Of a stretch of DNA of 64,000 bases, positions 38,983 to 48,989 are shown in pieces. The notes under the pieces are model-generated. The model searched no databases and was not told the origin of the DNA. It saw only the letters and a list, made by a program, of their open reading frames with translations. Source of the stretch: Albula goreensis (Eukaryota > Chordata > Actinopteri > Albuliformes > Albulidae); NCBI GenBank assembly GCA_022829145.1, contig CM040758.1:12856628-12920627 (forward strand). Reading direction: 5' to 3'. The position numbers and the translations under genes were made by a program. Each line of letters begins with the position of its first letter. Position 1 is the first letter of the stretch.

Positions 38983-41900
38983 GGGTGTGGGACTGAGGGA
39001 GGGGGAGAAATATTTGCTGCTGGAGGGGAGCTAAATATAATGAGTTAACCCAGGATCTAGAGGACGTGCCTTCAGGACACAACTTGCCAAGATTATTTCA
39101 AGAAATATGTTGCGCTAACCTTGGGGCCAGCACCTTATCCCGACTACCTTGTGCGTTAAGACGAAGAGAGCTGCAAAACAAATGTCCAAAAAAAGAAATT
39201 CCAGGCTTTTTCTTAAAAAAAGGAAAACATGAAACGAGGCAGTACTTGGTCCCGTGACAAGCAAGCATTCCTAAAACCTTACAAATACAAACAGTCTCAA
39301 CAGACAGATACACTGAACAAGCTCACTTCAATCATGCATTTCCAAGTTACATTTAGTATATGAATATGTATTAAATTATACATCGTGAAATATTGCTGTC
39401 TTTTATATTGGTTTATAAAGGGCCTCCCAGTCACAATTGATTTACATTTTAATTAATCGATCATATTGTGTTGAACAGCATATTAAGTATTTTCTATTTC
39501 CCTTCAATGGAACAATGAGGATAAAAACAGTCACCACATTTTAAGGACACAGTATCTATTTTACCACGTACGAATTTAATCTTTGAAACAAAGTTACCCG
39601 AGCCCACATTCATTCAGTTTTAATACTGACCTTTTTTCCTACTCTACGAGAATTTAATTATCTATTTTAGACTGTAAAGTTATCACCACACTAAGGACTG
39701 CTTTCAGGCTTCTCCAGAGGGATGCTCTACACCAGAATCCTGATGGATTTACACATTCCATGTGGGATCAAAACCACAGACTGGAAGAATTAATATGAGG
39801 ATTTATTTCTCATTTCAAAAAACCTAGATTGCATCTGAAAGCAAAGCTGTAACAGGACATGGTATTGTAATGTAATGTAATGGACCCTGGTATTGTATGG
39901 CAAAGTTTCTGAAACTCTTTCATTTCAAAGCCCCCTAATATGGCCACCCTCGAGAAAAACCGCACCTCAGTTTAATGGATCTTCTGACATTTTATATAAT
40001 CATGTACACTAGTACATGAATCAATGTCAAAACAATGTTGCAATTTTTATTAAGTAAAATCTAAATATTTCAGTATTATTCAAAGGTTTATCTTAAAGGT
40101 CTACAATGGAAAAGAGTATGAAATATATGAGAAATGTACAAAAAACACACTAAATATTTTTAAAAAGAGAACACATCAAACTACTATTTGGGAACCCCTC
40201 AGTATTCACACATTGAGAGGCAATTGATTTTTTTACCGTTTCAGGTCTTATGATCGCCTATAGTGCCTGATGTTGTATCTCTTCTTTGGTAACACAATTT
40301 ATCAATAGGTGTAAAATGCTATATTTTTATTTTTTTTTCTAAAGATATTTAGCAGGCTGAAGAAAACAAACCTGTGTGTACAGAGCTACCTCTGTACAGC
40401 ACAAACCATGTCTTCTCCCATTTAGGTAGCTATATAACACGTCACAGTGTTACAAATGGAAACCCGTCTGTAATCAAGTCCAAACTGTGGGCCACCTTGG
40501 TTTACTGAGGCCTGAAATTTGGGGGACGATTCATTAGGTCCTCCATTCTTTGCGAGCAGTCGACCCAGACATATTGCTGAACTCGGCAGCAAGGACAACC
40601 GTGACCTGATAGCAGCAATCTAAATTACGCCCCCAACTGACCACCACAGTGTGCGATGACCGCTGTCTTCTGTCAAGGCTCTGGAACCTGAGGAGGTTAA
40701 TGATTGAGCTCTGTTGATGGGATTTTCTTTTCTTTTTTGGGGGGCTTGGCAGGGTCTGGAAGGAGGCATGGAATTGTGTTTTGTTGAGAACATTTGTTGA
40801 AAACAACCAGCTCTCTATGCCTTTTTTCAGCAGATAGCTGGGCGTGGGGAAAAGATACTGTTACCTTAAACCTGTGGTGGGTGAAGGAAGGCCCTTATGG
40901 AAACAGGATGGATTCACATGCACTCATTCAACATTCACACAGCATACAGCCACAAATGCTGTAAAACCAAACACTGTGATTTACAAATAGCTACAAGTCC
41001 CATCGAAAGTATTTAACTACCTGGAAAAGAAGATAGCTTTTAGGCTTCCATGGAATTTATTTTTCAAAACCATTTATCATAAATCTACTAATTCCATGGC
41101 CCACTATGTCATGCACAGTATATGTTGTGTGGTGGTTTATCCAGTGGTAAATAGAAAAAGATATTTTAAGTATGTAATATTTTTTAAAATCTATTTAGGT
41201 GAACAAAAGCCAAATTGAGATTGACATCTCTCTTTCAATTTGCACCTGATCAGTATCTAACAAATGCAGTAACAAATGCTGTTCAGATTAAGAAGTGGAG
41301 TTTGGAGGATTGTCACTGAGATTCTACTTCCTGCCAGAATGTGCAGAGTAAAAGATGGTGTGTTCACAAGTTCCCATGCTGGAGGCTGAATGAGGCCAGC
41401 ATACAGTACTGTGAGGGTGAGACCATCTCTAACCTTCTGTGACACCCAAGTGCAGAAATGAACATCTGCCAAAACACTGCAGAATGCCCAGAGCCATTCC
41501 AAGGCCTGCGAGCGCCACTCTGCCATGCGACGGATGGAGTCGAGAGCCCGCAGTGACCCACCTCCCTCCAATCCCGTCTCTCAGACAGGTTTTATGCTGG
41601 AATGTCATTACCACAACTTGTATTTCTCAGAATGGTGAGAGGTGGTCAGGGAACAAGGTCAGCTGCCAGAGTTACAGGCTAACTTGACAGATCTGTGACC
41701 CAATTACTCAAAGGGTCTGGGCTTAGTCAGGTCATTCCATATGTGTGTGTGTGTATACAGTATATATGCATGTCCTTATAATATTATATGGAGTAGAATG
41801 CTGGGCCAAAATCTATTATTGCCATCTATTCAGACCTTCATTTTTCAGACAGTTAAACACTTCTGACAGGATCAGTTTTTTTTTTCTCTTAAATCCCATA

Positions 41901-42850
41901 ATACACAAAGCCAGGAGAAAAGCACAGCATTAGTGGCAACTTATTTGACAACACATGAGATGAACACAAGCACATGACATTCTGTGTCAAGTGAAATGGC
42001 AATTTGTATGTCAGAGCAGTGGTTTAAAAGTGCAACAGACAGGGCCGCGAAAAAGTGTTAACGATTAGTTAGGGCTTCTTGCGGCAGCATGCAGCCTCTC
42101 CTCCAAATGCAGACGCAAGCCCCAATTCATCACACTTGTGTAGCGAGCGACAGCCGAAACATGCACCGCAGCCATGCAGGAGTGTCTCAAATTTGGCAGA
42201 CTGCTCTCTGGACCAGGCCTTTTATTCATATCTTCAAGCATCATCAAATTATATCTGAATGAATCATTTCTTTAAACAAATATCCTGCTCCATAGAGCTT
42301 TTGTGAAGCAAAAGGGAAACAGCTATATAAATACTAATAAGGCCCTTGGCAAGTTTCTCACGTCCTCTGTATCCTACTCCTACACACAACTAGTGAAACA
42401 TCTGATTTAACTGACTGTCCTCCACATTTTCTTTGATCTTAAGTACACCTGTTGACAATAGGCTCAGTATCCCAAAGCAATGCTTATTAGATATTTTAGA
42501 TAATGAATTACCCACAATAATTTCTGCCCTACAGTGGCTTCTGTCTGTCAGTTCTGGTGAATTACAGCTCTCATTTTTACAGTCCCCTCTTATAATCAAC
42601 ACTTCACAGAGACAATCTGTTCGATGAAATGAAACACATTTTAAAAGCAGCTGCCACTCCGATCACTTGGCCTGACATTCAAAAGGAAAGCGCTCCTGCT
42701 TCACTTTTCAAATGACAACCAGACCTGCCTGCATCGCAGCATGAATGTCTGTGCTCCAGCTTTGTGGGAATCAATCTTTCCCTAAAGATTGCCTCTCACT
42801 GCAGTCACATGACACCCATGTGTATATGTGTCTGCTGTCATGAAAGTGCA

Positions 42851-42882
<32 letters not shown>

Positions 42883-45247
42883 CCAAAGACCCCTGGTTAT
42901 TGGTTTGTGGATGTGTAAACTACACTGACAAGGTTAAAGCCACTATTAGGTGTAGAAGCCCCAGCTAGGCCCGATTTGCCCCAGAAGCACCAGTACTCAC
43001 GCTGACAGTGGCCCCATGAGCGTCGTGTCCAGCCCCAGCAGCAGTCGATCCTCGCGCCGTAACGGCACAGACCATTGGAGGAGGCCATCTGCCTGGGCCA
43101 CCTGTCAGAGAGAAGCCTCAGTCAGGTCACAGCCAATGAAATGCTCAGCAAACCCTCAGCCCTGGCAACACCAGCGTTTACCCACTCACAGCAGGCTATT
43201 ATCTTTTATCTCCGTCGCTTTTTCCTTAAGATGCCAGCTCTTTCCTTACTGCTGTAAGAATCCAATGACGCCTATAAAACTCAAATGGTAAACAAATCAT
43301 TTGGATCAAGACCAGATGTGGACCCCGTTGGAGGTCCACCCCAACAGCACCATCAATTAAACGCGTAATGAATTTCGTCCCCTCTAACCTGCTTCGGATG
43401 ATTTTTCAGAACGCAAAGTCAAGATCACCCCCTTCTTCTACCCTTCCCTTTTCTTAATGAACTGATAAAACAGACATCCCTTTTGGGTTGCCGCCCAAAA
43501 AGATACCGAGAGGGAACGATTCGCACAAATGACTTTGCGAGGTCAGACCACGGATCCTGGCATGTAATGAACGCTCGATATTATCTGACAGGAACACCAT
43601 GTCCTGTTTTCATCACCTGGTCTGTGTCACTTTTATCAGGGTCCCTGGAGTCCCTGTCATCAGGAGAGCGGCACTCCAACAGATGAGTCATAATGACTGA
43701 TCGTGGGGCTGGGGAGTAATCTCTGCAGCCACATGGCTGCTCTTGGGGAGCAGCTCGCAGTACAGTGACAATGAGCGCACTTGAGTGAGGTGCCTGACAG
43801 GTATGCAAGCTGATAGCTGAATACTTATAACACTGCACCTGTTTTTAAAGAACACATAACTCAACCACAAAAAAAACTCACATTTCATACTGCGTCATGA
43901 TTTTGTAAAATAACGAATATCCAGCATCACTTTCTTCCAAATAATGGTGTTTTTTTAATAAATAAATAAAAACTGTCTCTATCCAGACCTTGTTAGTGTG
44001 GATGAAAATCATGAATTCCCAGCTGGAAAGACCAAACATAATGTTTTTGAGGAAGGATGCAAAAATCATGCCTGGTTTATTCTGAAAAAACTGCACAACA
44101 CATAGGCTATTACACTACCAACATTTATTTTAGTTTTAAAAAACAAACACCACATTCTAATGTTGAAAATAGCCACCTGAACCAAGTCCACATTTGTATA
44201 ATAATGCTGTGTATCCAAACTGGAGTGAAAAGGTGCATTCAGGGCACGCTCTGTGCTCTCTCCAGCCCTGTTTGTCTCCATCACCCTGTGCTGAAATGCT
44301 AATGTTTCCCTCCTGTCGCTCAACTTCCTGGAACCTGACTTTAAATCGTAAGCGGGACTGACACCCAGAGAGAAACAGTTTGCCTGCTGTCTTTCAGGAG
44401 CAAACCCAAACAATGCATGGAGTAGCCCTGGCCAGAATGTGAAGCTGGACTGTGACTTTAAGGTGCAGTCAGGCACTAAACAACTAACGTTTCAGTGTAC
44501 TGTCACTTTAATTGCAGTGGGTATCCTTAATTACAGTAATATCATACTGGTGCATTAACCAGAACGTACAGTTAATGGACAGTCAGGTTGTATAGGAATG
44601 AAATGCCGCCATAACCTTAGTAACCTTCAGCTTTGTATGCAGTTCCACCAGTGCGTATACTGACAACACTCTGACCCCATCCTCATTATTCTGCCTTTCC
44701 ATAACTGTCCAGGTGGCTAGCCATGCCAACAAAAAGAGTGTTACAAGTGCCCACAAGACATTTCAGCCATGCTCACATATACCTGGAGGAGTATTACATG
44801 GGGCTGCCATCTCTATTACCTAAAGACTAAATTGGCAAACTGCCAGTCTCTGAGTACAAAACAACAGCACAAGCATCACTTTGAGCATGCCCAGTGGCAG
44901 CAATTACTGCATTAAAATGTAGGAACATGCTTGATCATAATATTAATAATTAAACAATATCATGGATATTATTCAGCAGTAATTCTTTTTGCACCCATAT
45001 AATGAAAAACTATTCAAGTCTAATAGCAGTGCAGGCTTGCCAGCTGAACGCTTATGGTAATGTATTTGCCCACAAGCATTTTTTGGGGGCTAAACTGCAA
45101 GACAATGTGACGCTTGGGCATCAGAACAAGTGATGCAAATGAACTTTGAGTGCATCTTATAAAAGCCAGGAGCGATTCATCATGCGCAAACAGAGTGGGG
45201 CGCAACCTCTGCAAGGCACTCAAAGAGGAATCAACAATGAGGCACAT

Positions 45248-45337
<90 letters not shown>

Positions 45338-46298
45338 TCACTCAGTCTCTTTCTCTCTCTCTCTCTCTCTCATATACACAGACTTTCTTTCTCACTGACT
45401 CAAGCACTCACAGTCATGCACACACATATGCACAAGCACAAATAAATACACACATACATAAGCACACAAGAACACAAGCGCACACCAACACACACACAAC
45501 AATGTATGAACACACACACAGCCCAGTCGCTTGGCTCTGAAAGTAACTGCTTAATTTACTCCAGCAACCGCACTCTCACAGCAAGCCTTACCGCCAGTGC
45601 AGCTGGCAGTCAAGAAGTCAACAGTACCTGAACAGTCTAATCAATCTGCGTCAAATCTATATTTATGGAGCCACTTACTTATTAGATATTAATGTGACTA
45701 ATCTATTTCATTATGTTGTTGGGGGTCTATTTCCTTACAAGACAACTGCAATAGTATGGTTTGAATTCATATGTTGCATTGAGTTCTACTGCTGTACAAA
45801 ACGATCACAGTCTAAAGCAGTAGTGCTGTAATGTTTAAGTTAAAATGCAGCATCAGAGCATGAGACAAAACATCAATTATGTATGTTGTAGTGTACACCC
45901 TGTATGATCATGCAAATACCTGCACAGGCCTGAAAGTATTAACTAAGCATTGGTGTAGACATGATCAACTACATTTAATTTGCATGCCTATATTTATGGT
46001 TCTCTCTCTGTAAGAAGCCTTTTCTTTGTGCTCTTCAGTATAAGTCGCATTCTTCTGGGGCCTTTGTAAGCTCTTATTAAGAGCAGAAAGCAGGGCAGAG
46101 TCTTTGCTGCAGTCCCCAATGGGTCAAACCAGGGAAATTGGAAAGAAGTACTTAAGAGACCCCTTCAATTGTCTCTGAATAACAGCAGCAGAAATTGGTT
46201 TGACCACAAACAAATTCATTTCCACTGCATCTGCATCCACACACATGGCCCCGAAGCCAGGGCGGAAGGTGCCCACACTGCGGAGAGAGCTACTCACT

Positions 46299-46338
<40 letters not shown>

Positions 46339-48924
46339 TGTGAGTGCATGTGAGCAAGAAAGGGAGGGTTGTAGAGAAAGAGGAGAGAGAGAGGGAGAGA
46401 GGGATAAAGAGAGAAATTCCAGCAGCTCTGGATCAGAGACACAAGGGAGTCGAGCACTGCATTTTGATGCTAGTACCCCATGAGCACTCAATAAGCACAC
46501 CACTAAAAACCCATCCCTTTTCAAATGATTGCATTTGAGCAGAATGTTAAAAAATATATTTGAACAAGAAGCCAAAGACAAATTCATTTAAGGAAAAAAA
46601 AACCTACTCTCCACTCCATGCAGAACCACCAGAGAGAGCCAGGATTAGCTACAAGGGAACATCAAAGACTGATGCTTGCATTGAGAGTGTGAGTTCTAAC
46701 CACAACGTGAAGGATAAACACAAACCAAATGAAATATAGGATCCAGCATATTAAGTTACATCATCAGGAAATGAAAAACTGGAAGGTATTTTCCATTATC
46801 CATAATTGTAAACCCACTTTCAGACCACATATGAAAACTATTCCTCAGAGGAATATGAGTAAAAGACTCAATAAAATGCTTCTGCAACTCTGTGTTGAAA
46901 AGACAGTTACCTCCATTTCTCAAACCATTCAAACTGATTATCATTACAGCTCAAACCAATATGGCATGGCAAACATGGATTTAAATGTTCTATGATACTC
47001 TGTTATCATAACATTATTCCAATTTCTGTCATCCTTAATTAAAACTGTGTTCTTGTGAAAATCTTGTGCATGCAGCCTTTCTGAGAACCTATCCCTCAAG
47101 CCTGGCGTGGCCCATTAGATACCACTGTGTACTGCAAACCACAGGGCCCTGTTGATAATAAATGATTTTCTCTCAGAGTATTCTCAGGGGATATTCTTTC
47201 TATGAATTTAGATTGAGGCAGTGAAGCAGGTTTATAACCGGGGAAATTGGCAAATAATGACCCATGTGACAACCTCGCTCGATCAGCCCGCCATTAATAA
47301 CTTATGCCGCTGGGTTAATCTAAATGCTCATTATGGTCGGCCCTACACTTGATGAAAAACCATTACACTTCAGCCGACCATGGATGTTCATGGAGGGGGG
47401 GCGTCACTCTGGAAACCCCAATGAGACACCTTGGCGCACTGTGGGCTTAAACAGGTTATCGATCAACAAGAGATCACTGTATAAATGCTCCTCTAAAATT
47501 TGCGAACTACATGCATACCCTCTGTAGTGCTGCCCAATTCAATCAGAAATGGCAGAAAGAATTTACCCTTTACCGTATATCTTTGGGGCCTGACACAGGT
47601 TAACATTAAATTAAATTTAAGATATGATTCTTGTTCGCCCCTTCACACAAACGTTACGCAAAATGCACTGGGAGAATTATGATTAGTCTGTATTTGACTG
47701 ACATCAGCAGGCGCGAAAACAACCTGCCAGCATCTGTGCACAGCATCTCCACGACAGTCACAGCATCAGGCCCTGTGTAACCGGGTATCCAATCTCTCAA
47801 CACTAAGTGGCTCCTTAACTACTAATACATCAAGGGCAGGATGTACAGCTCATTTTGAAAGACTTATCACCCGTGATGTGAGATATAATAAACCTCATCA
47901 GATGACAAACTTCTTTTTGAAGTCATCCTTAATTAATTTCGAGAAAAAAACATTCATTTGCACATCTTACATAGACATGATTAGTTGAATAAAATAATAT
48001 AAACAATGCTAGAGGATCTAGTTTTTTTATTGGCAGTAATAGTTTAACCCAAGTTCAACTTGCCGTATTTTGGCTGACACAAATGTTTAGCACATTCTTC
48101 AGCTTTGGCATGATTCGCCTCTGCTCTTCAAATACTTCACCTGGTTCATGTTCGGACTTGAAAACCCCGGCATCGTGAGGGCTGTCACTTCCATTTCAGC
48201 TAATGAGGAAAAAAATGCCAAGAGCCCAGATTCTGCACGAATATCGTCTGAATGTGCCTGCATTTTAGAATGTTATGTATTTGGCGACAATTACTTCACT
48301 ATTAAATTCAGCAACATCAGCAAAGGTTATTGCCATGTAGTGTCGTCTTCAGTGTGTAATATTTCTAAAATATAAAATGTGCACAAAATATTCAGTTTAA
48401 GTTGCCCATGATACATATTTTGCTTTTTGTCAAATACCAGTAGTATCCATCCCAGCTACAGGTCTTGCACTGCCTGCTGTTTTTCTTGTGCATAATTCTA
48501 TCATTATAGTATAGCAGTTGGAACAGCATCACACCATAGTAAACATAGTTTTATTAGAAAAGTTACATTATATAAATGCAGTTCAGTAAAGGTTAGTACT
48601 ATAAAACATATCCCTCCCCAAAACTTCATTCTGAAAGACATAATATAGCAACGTGCCACTTGTCCTCTCCCCACCCACAAGTAGTTTTACATTAGTATAA
48701 TACCTAAGCAAATTAACTTGCTCGTCTACAAAAGGCTTGATTTTATATTTATATCTAAATCCATGTCTTCCTTCCAGGCAAACTCGCACCGCAAAATAAC
48801 CGTAACATGCAACAGATCCACTACCGCGTGTCAGTACAAATGAATTTTCTTACCTGCCGTCAAACTCCGCACTTGCTCCGAAACAGCAACTGCACAACAA
48901 CATCAACTTTATCCATAATTCCAT
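8620..48924 (-). CDS. npnt: nephronectin, complete coding region in 12 exons (gene-level entry)
   Basis: Joining twelve exons, each bounded by GT and AG, gives one 1731-nt frame of 576 residues; human NPNT is about 565. Order: signal peptide (1-19), Cys/Trp-rich segment (36-56), EGF1 (60-88), EGF2 (89-128), EGF3 (129-168), EGF4 with DVDEC (169-213), EGF5 with DVNEC (214-254), Pro/Thr/Arg linker (255-386), RGD (387-389), acidic-hydrophobic segment (about 400-420) and MAM domain (about 425-575). Intron phases are 2, then 1 nine times, then 0, as expected for phase-1 EGF module exons. Known family role: secreted basement-membrane protein that binds integrin alpha8beta1 through RGD and acts in kidney and other epithelial-mesenchymal development. 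EGFL6 is the closest paralogue. The linker and MAM sequence, and the neighbouring gstcd, favour NPNT. The downstream end of the transcript is not fixed. Confidence 0.96.
8731..9754 (-). other. npnt: npnt intron 11
   Basis: 1024-bp phase-0 GT-AG intron. The only content I recognise is the SINE relic at about 9500-9665, lying about 90 bp from the exon 11 donor. Confidence 0.85.
9500..9665 (+). mobile_element. SINE relic, 3' part
   Basis: Contains CTTAACCTGGATTGCTTCAGTAAA, the CAGCTGTATAAATG block and a GGATGAGAATGTCTCCTAAATG tail, in the order found in a widespread fish tRNA-derived SINE (tail resembling GGATAAGAGCGTCTGCTAAATG). The tRNA-like head is only faintly visible. The copy is diverged. 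Confidence 0.6.
9755..10014 (-). CDS. npnt: npnt exon 11: core of MAM domain
   Basis: 260 nt, phase 1 in and phase 0 out, acceptor TATGTGCAG and donor GTGAGT. Residues 454-540 include [56 protein letters not shown] and GLES. The [13 protein letters not shown] and WGR-GGHGWR-TQITL blocks are close to human NPNT. The acceptor has a weak pyrimidine tract, and a 33-bp repeat starts within about 20 nt of it. Confidence 0.97.
10015..11374 (-). other. npnt: npnt intron 10
   Basis: 1360-bp phase-1 GT-AG intron. Its 3' end (in transcript sense) is occupied by a five-unit 33-bp repeat reaching the splice acceptor. A CA/TA-rich patch lies at 11150-11215. Nothing else recognised. Confidence 0.85.
10021..10185. 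repeat. imperfect 33-bp minisatellite, five units
   Basis: The core CAGTAATCA or a close variant recurs at 10036, 10069, 10103, 10136 and 10169, a period of 33-34 bp. Variants are TAGTAATCA, GAGTAATAA and CATTAATCA. Flanking bases (AGAGCACA, GTACA) also recur. The array begins about 6 bp from the exon 11 acceptor. Confidence 0.8.
11375..11473 (-). CDS. npnt: npnt exon 10: start of MAM domain
   Basis: 99 nt, phase 1 at both ends, acceptor GTTCCCAG and donor GTATTA. Residues 421-453 read [17 protein letters not shown], then DREGDLHWE and TADPS. C-x-F-[DE]-x-x-L-C-x-W is the opening signature of a MAM domain, and human NPNT has SCNFDHGLCGWI and DNDLHWE here. Confidence 0.96.
11474..14171 (-). 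other. npnt: npnt intron 9
   Basis: 2698-bp phase-1 GT-AG intron. It holds a diverged direct duplication between about 13570 and 13900. Open frames in 11763-12607 have no family signature. Confidence 0.85.
13572..13900. repeat. diverged direct duplication in npnt intron 9
   Basis: TTGAAGGGCAGA occurs at about 13573 and 13791, and ATTTGCTTCATTTT followed by TGAAGGTTTT occurs at about 13675 and 13861. Both anchors are in the same order, 218 and 186 bp apart, so the copies differ by a roughly 30-bp indel. Confidence 0.5.
14172..14258 (-). CDS. npnt: npnt exon 9: acidic-hydrophobic segment after RGD
   Basis: 87 nt, phase 1 at both ends, acceptor TTTTTTGCAG and donor GTAAAC. Residues 392-420 start IPRNHGQNG, then [10 protein letters not shown], and end with EEAKDDS. 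Human has IPRQPSND, LFEIFEIERG and DEAKDDPG at the same place. In mammals the EIFEIE stretch is reported to act with RGD in high-affinity alpha8beta1 binding. The fish version keeps the alternating acidic and hydrophobic pattern but not the exact residues. Confidence 0.93.
16048..16088 (+). other. G-rich run with quadruplex potential
   Basis: Runs of 3-7 G separated by short spacers: G7, then GGG, GGGG, G7 and GGGG across 41 bp on the + strand. This fits the general four-G-run pattern for an intramolecular quadruplex. It would form on the non-transcript strand of npnt. Confidence 0.7.
17938..18150 (+). mobile_element. SINE relic with an opposite-facing tail beside it
   Basis: GCAGTAGCATGGTGCAGTG, then GGGTGCAGATCTGAGTTCC (B-box-like) and CACCCCTGAGCAGGGTACC follow the order of the tRNA-derived fish SINE head. 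At 18103-18140, CATTTAGCAAACACTCTCACCCAGAG is the reverse complement form of the same family's tail, so two copies or a rearranged one meet here. Confidence 0.55.
18468..18878 (-). CDS. npnt: npnt exon 8: Pro/Thr/Arg repeat linker ending in RGD
   Basis: 411 nt, phase 1 at both ends, acceptor CCTTTTCAG and donor GTGAGT. Residues 255-391 start [12 protein letters not shown] (human YIPKVMIEPSGP), pass through a Thr-rich run, then nine tandem 7-residue units of the form PTRKPxx/PTRxPxx, and end with QKQRGDVY, so RGD is residues 387-389. The RGD at the exon end is the integrin alpha8beta1 site in mammals (human QKPRGDVF). The linker is predicted to be extended, Pro-rich and basic. Human has a Pro/Thr-rich linker too, but not this regular repeat as far as I recall. 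Confidence 0.95.
18526..18716 (-). repeat. coding 21-bp tandem repeat in the npnt linker, about nine units
   Basis: On the + strand, the core GGGTNGGGA recurs every 21 bp from about 18526 to 18716. In the protein it reads [49 protein letters not shown] (twice) and PTRVPTV. The unit keeps P-T-R-x-P and varies at the last two positions, usually hydrophobic. The run is multiple-of-three, so copy-number change would keep the frame. Confidence 0.93.
18879..20764 (-). other. npnt: npnt intron 7
   Basis: 1886-bp phase-1 GT-AG intron. I see no exon, repeat family or regulatory signature in it beyond ordinary AT-rich sequence. Confidence 0.85.
20765..20887 (-). CDS. npnt: npnt exon 7: calcium-binding EGF-like module 5
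   Basis: 123 nt, phase 1 at both ends, acceptor CCCTTTCAG and donor GTAAGT. Residues 214-254 begin DVNEC and contain [21 protein letters not shown] followed by DGF and a last Cys in YDCK. This corresponds to human DIDECSLGQYQC and is the last EGF module before the linker. Confidence 0.97.
20888..21986 (-). other. npnt: npnt intron 6, CA-rich
   Basis: 1099-bp phase-1 GT-AG intron, the shortest but one in the gene. About 400 bp of it (20971-21376) is CA-rich, with two clean CA runs. Confidence 0.85.
20971..21376. repeat. CA-rich cryptic microsatellite tract
   Basis: A clean (CA)21 at 20971-21012, a (CA)11 at 21226-21248, and scattered CACA, GCACA and ATACA words between and after them to 21376. 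In the npnt transcript this is a UG-rich stretch beginning about 85 nt upstream of the exon 7 acceptor. Confidence 0.9.
21987..22121 (-). CDS. npnt: npnt exon 6: calcium-binding EGF-like module 4
   Basis: 135 nt, phase 1 at both ends, acceptor TGTTTTCAG and donor GTGATG. Residues 169-213 begin DVDEC and include [18 protein letters not shown] and GKYQC. The DVDEC start plus an INTFGSYIC block is the calcium-binding EGF consensus, and the whole module matches human NPNT EGF4. Confidence 0.97.
22122..24121 (-). other. npnt: npnt intron 5
   Basis: 2000-bp phase-1 GT-AG intron. It holds a SINE-tail-like fragment at 22168-22203 and a CA run at 24095-24107 near the donor. No exon seen. Confidence 0.85.
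22168..22203 (-). mobile_element. SINE tail fragment
   Basis: TCATTTGGCAGGCACTTCTG followed by TTCAAGTGAGTCACA resembles the reverse complement of the fish SINE tail (CATTTAGCAGACGCTTTTAT then CCAAAGCGACTTACA). Short and diverged; only the tail is visible. Confidence 0.45.
24122..24241 (-). CDS. npnt: npnt exon 5: EGF-like module 3
   Basis: 120 nt, phase 1 at both ends, acceptor CTCTCCCAG and donor GTACGT. Residues 129-168 include [24 protein letters not shown] and APDGRTCV, six cysteines in EGF spacing. The CQYGC and [13 protein letters not shown] blocks are signatures of nephronectin EGF3. A GU-rich run begins about 14 nt inside the following intron. Confidence 0.97.
24242..26157 (-). other. 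npnt: npnt intron 4
   Basis: 1916-bp phase-1 GT-AG intron. It contains a pyrimidine-rich stretch at 25336-25430 on the + strand. No exon or mobile element recognised. Confidence 0.85.
26158..26277 (-). CDS. npnt: npnt exon 4: EGF-like module 2
   Basis: 120 nt, phase 1 at both ends, acceptor TGTCTGCAG and donor GTGAGT. Residues 89-128 start with [16 protein letters not shown] and continue with [15 protein letters not shown], a calcium-binding-type EGF module (DxNEC start and an aromatic YGSYKC stretch). It is almost residue for residue the human EGF2. On the + strand the DNA just upstream of the acceptor is a long G-rich run, so the transcript's pyrimidine tract is mostly C. Confidence 0.97.
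26289..26325 (+). other. G-rich run upstream of the npnt exon 4 acceptor
   Basis: GGGCGGGG, GGGGGG, GGTGGGGG and GGGG runs within 37 bp on the + strand, starting 12 bp from the exon 4 boundary. In the transcript this is a C-rich tract in front of the AG; on the template strand it has quadruplex potential. Confidence 0.7.
35310..35483. repeat. two-copy tandem duplication, unit about 107 bp
   Basis: AAAGAAAGGCACA...GTAATCCC...GAATACAATATTCAGAC occurs at 35321-35376 and again at 35427-35483 with roughly 80-85% identity by eye, including the same internal order. The second copy ends about 175 bp from the exon 3 donor. Confidence 0.85.
35660..35752 (-). CDS. npnt: npnt exon 3: EGF-like module 1
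   Basis: 93 nt, phase 1 at both ends, acceptor CCCTTCAG and donor GTAGGT. Residues 58-88 contain six cysteines (60, 64, 69, 75, 77, 86) in EGF spacing, with [13 protein letters not shown] and GFTGKTCNQ blocks matching human NPNT EGF1. This module lacks the D-x-D/N-E calcium-binding start of the later ones. Confidence 0.97.
38949..38979. repeat. (TG)n microsatellite
   Basis: About 15 uninterrupted TG units in npnt intron 2. Confidence 0.95.
42857..42881. repeat. (TG)n microsatellite
   Basis: About 12 TG units in npnt intron 2, about 120 bp from the exon 2 donor. Confidence 0.95.
43001..43101 (-). CDS. npnt: npnt exon 2: N-terminal Cys/Trp-rich segment
   Basis: 101 nt, from acceptor TCTGACAG to donor GTGAGT, phase 2 to phase 1. 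It encodes residues 24-57: RWPRQ, then [15 protein letters not shown] and a WGHCQ end. The [14 protein letters not shown] block is nearly identical to the segment preceding EGF1 in human NPNT. The Arg split across intron 1 completes EFDGRWPRQ. Confidence 0.96.
45253..45371. repeat. (CA)41 followed by (CT)13 compound microsatellite
   Basis: An 83-bp uninterrupted CA run (45253-45335), a short spacer, then CT repeats at 45346-45371. Looser CA-rich sequence continues to about 45525. The longest simple repeat in the window. Confidence 0.97.
46302..46415. repeat. (GT)17 followed by GA-rich tract
   Basis: GT run at 46302-46336, then a GA-rich stretch at 46373-46415. Roughly 1 kb from the CA/CT array and opposite to it in strand composition. 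Confidence 0.93.
48854..48924 (-). CDS. npnt: npnt exon 1: start codon and signal peptide
   Basis: 71 nt ending in donor GTAAG (phase 2). The ATG at 48924-48922 has A at -3 and G at +4, a strong vertebrate start context. It encodes a short N-terminus (MELWIK), a hydrophobic Leu/Cys-rich core and an ASA-EFDG junction. The EFDGR motif is also where mature mammalian nephronectin begins, so signal cleavage is probably after the ASA. This exon is too short and its core too Cys-rich to identify alone; it is supported by frame and phase continuity with exon 2. Confidence 0.92.
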
Positions 48925-48989
48925 GTTCAGTGAAATGTTTTACGCAGGGTCGATTCACTTCAAATCCAAATGTAAGCACCGTCAAAGAG

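Larger units (their letters stand above)
35753..43000 (-). other. npnt: npnt intron 2
   Basis: 7248-bp phase-1 GT-AG intron. It holds TG microsatellites at 38949-38979 and 42857-42881 and a TAATG repeat at about 39866-39882. No exon or complete mobile element recognised. Confidence 0.85.
43102..48853 (-). other. npnt: npnt intron 1
   Basis: 5752-bp phase-2 GT-AG intron. It holds the large CA/CT array at 45253-45371 and a TG/GA array at 46302-46415. As a first intron it may carry enhancers, but I see no motif cluster I could name. Confidence 0.85.

Noticed and set aside
45146..45445. Open frames coding long His-Thr or Cys-Val runs
   Set aside because: Produced by the CA/TG microsatellite; not proteins. 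The same applies at 20661-21389 and 46124-46483.
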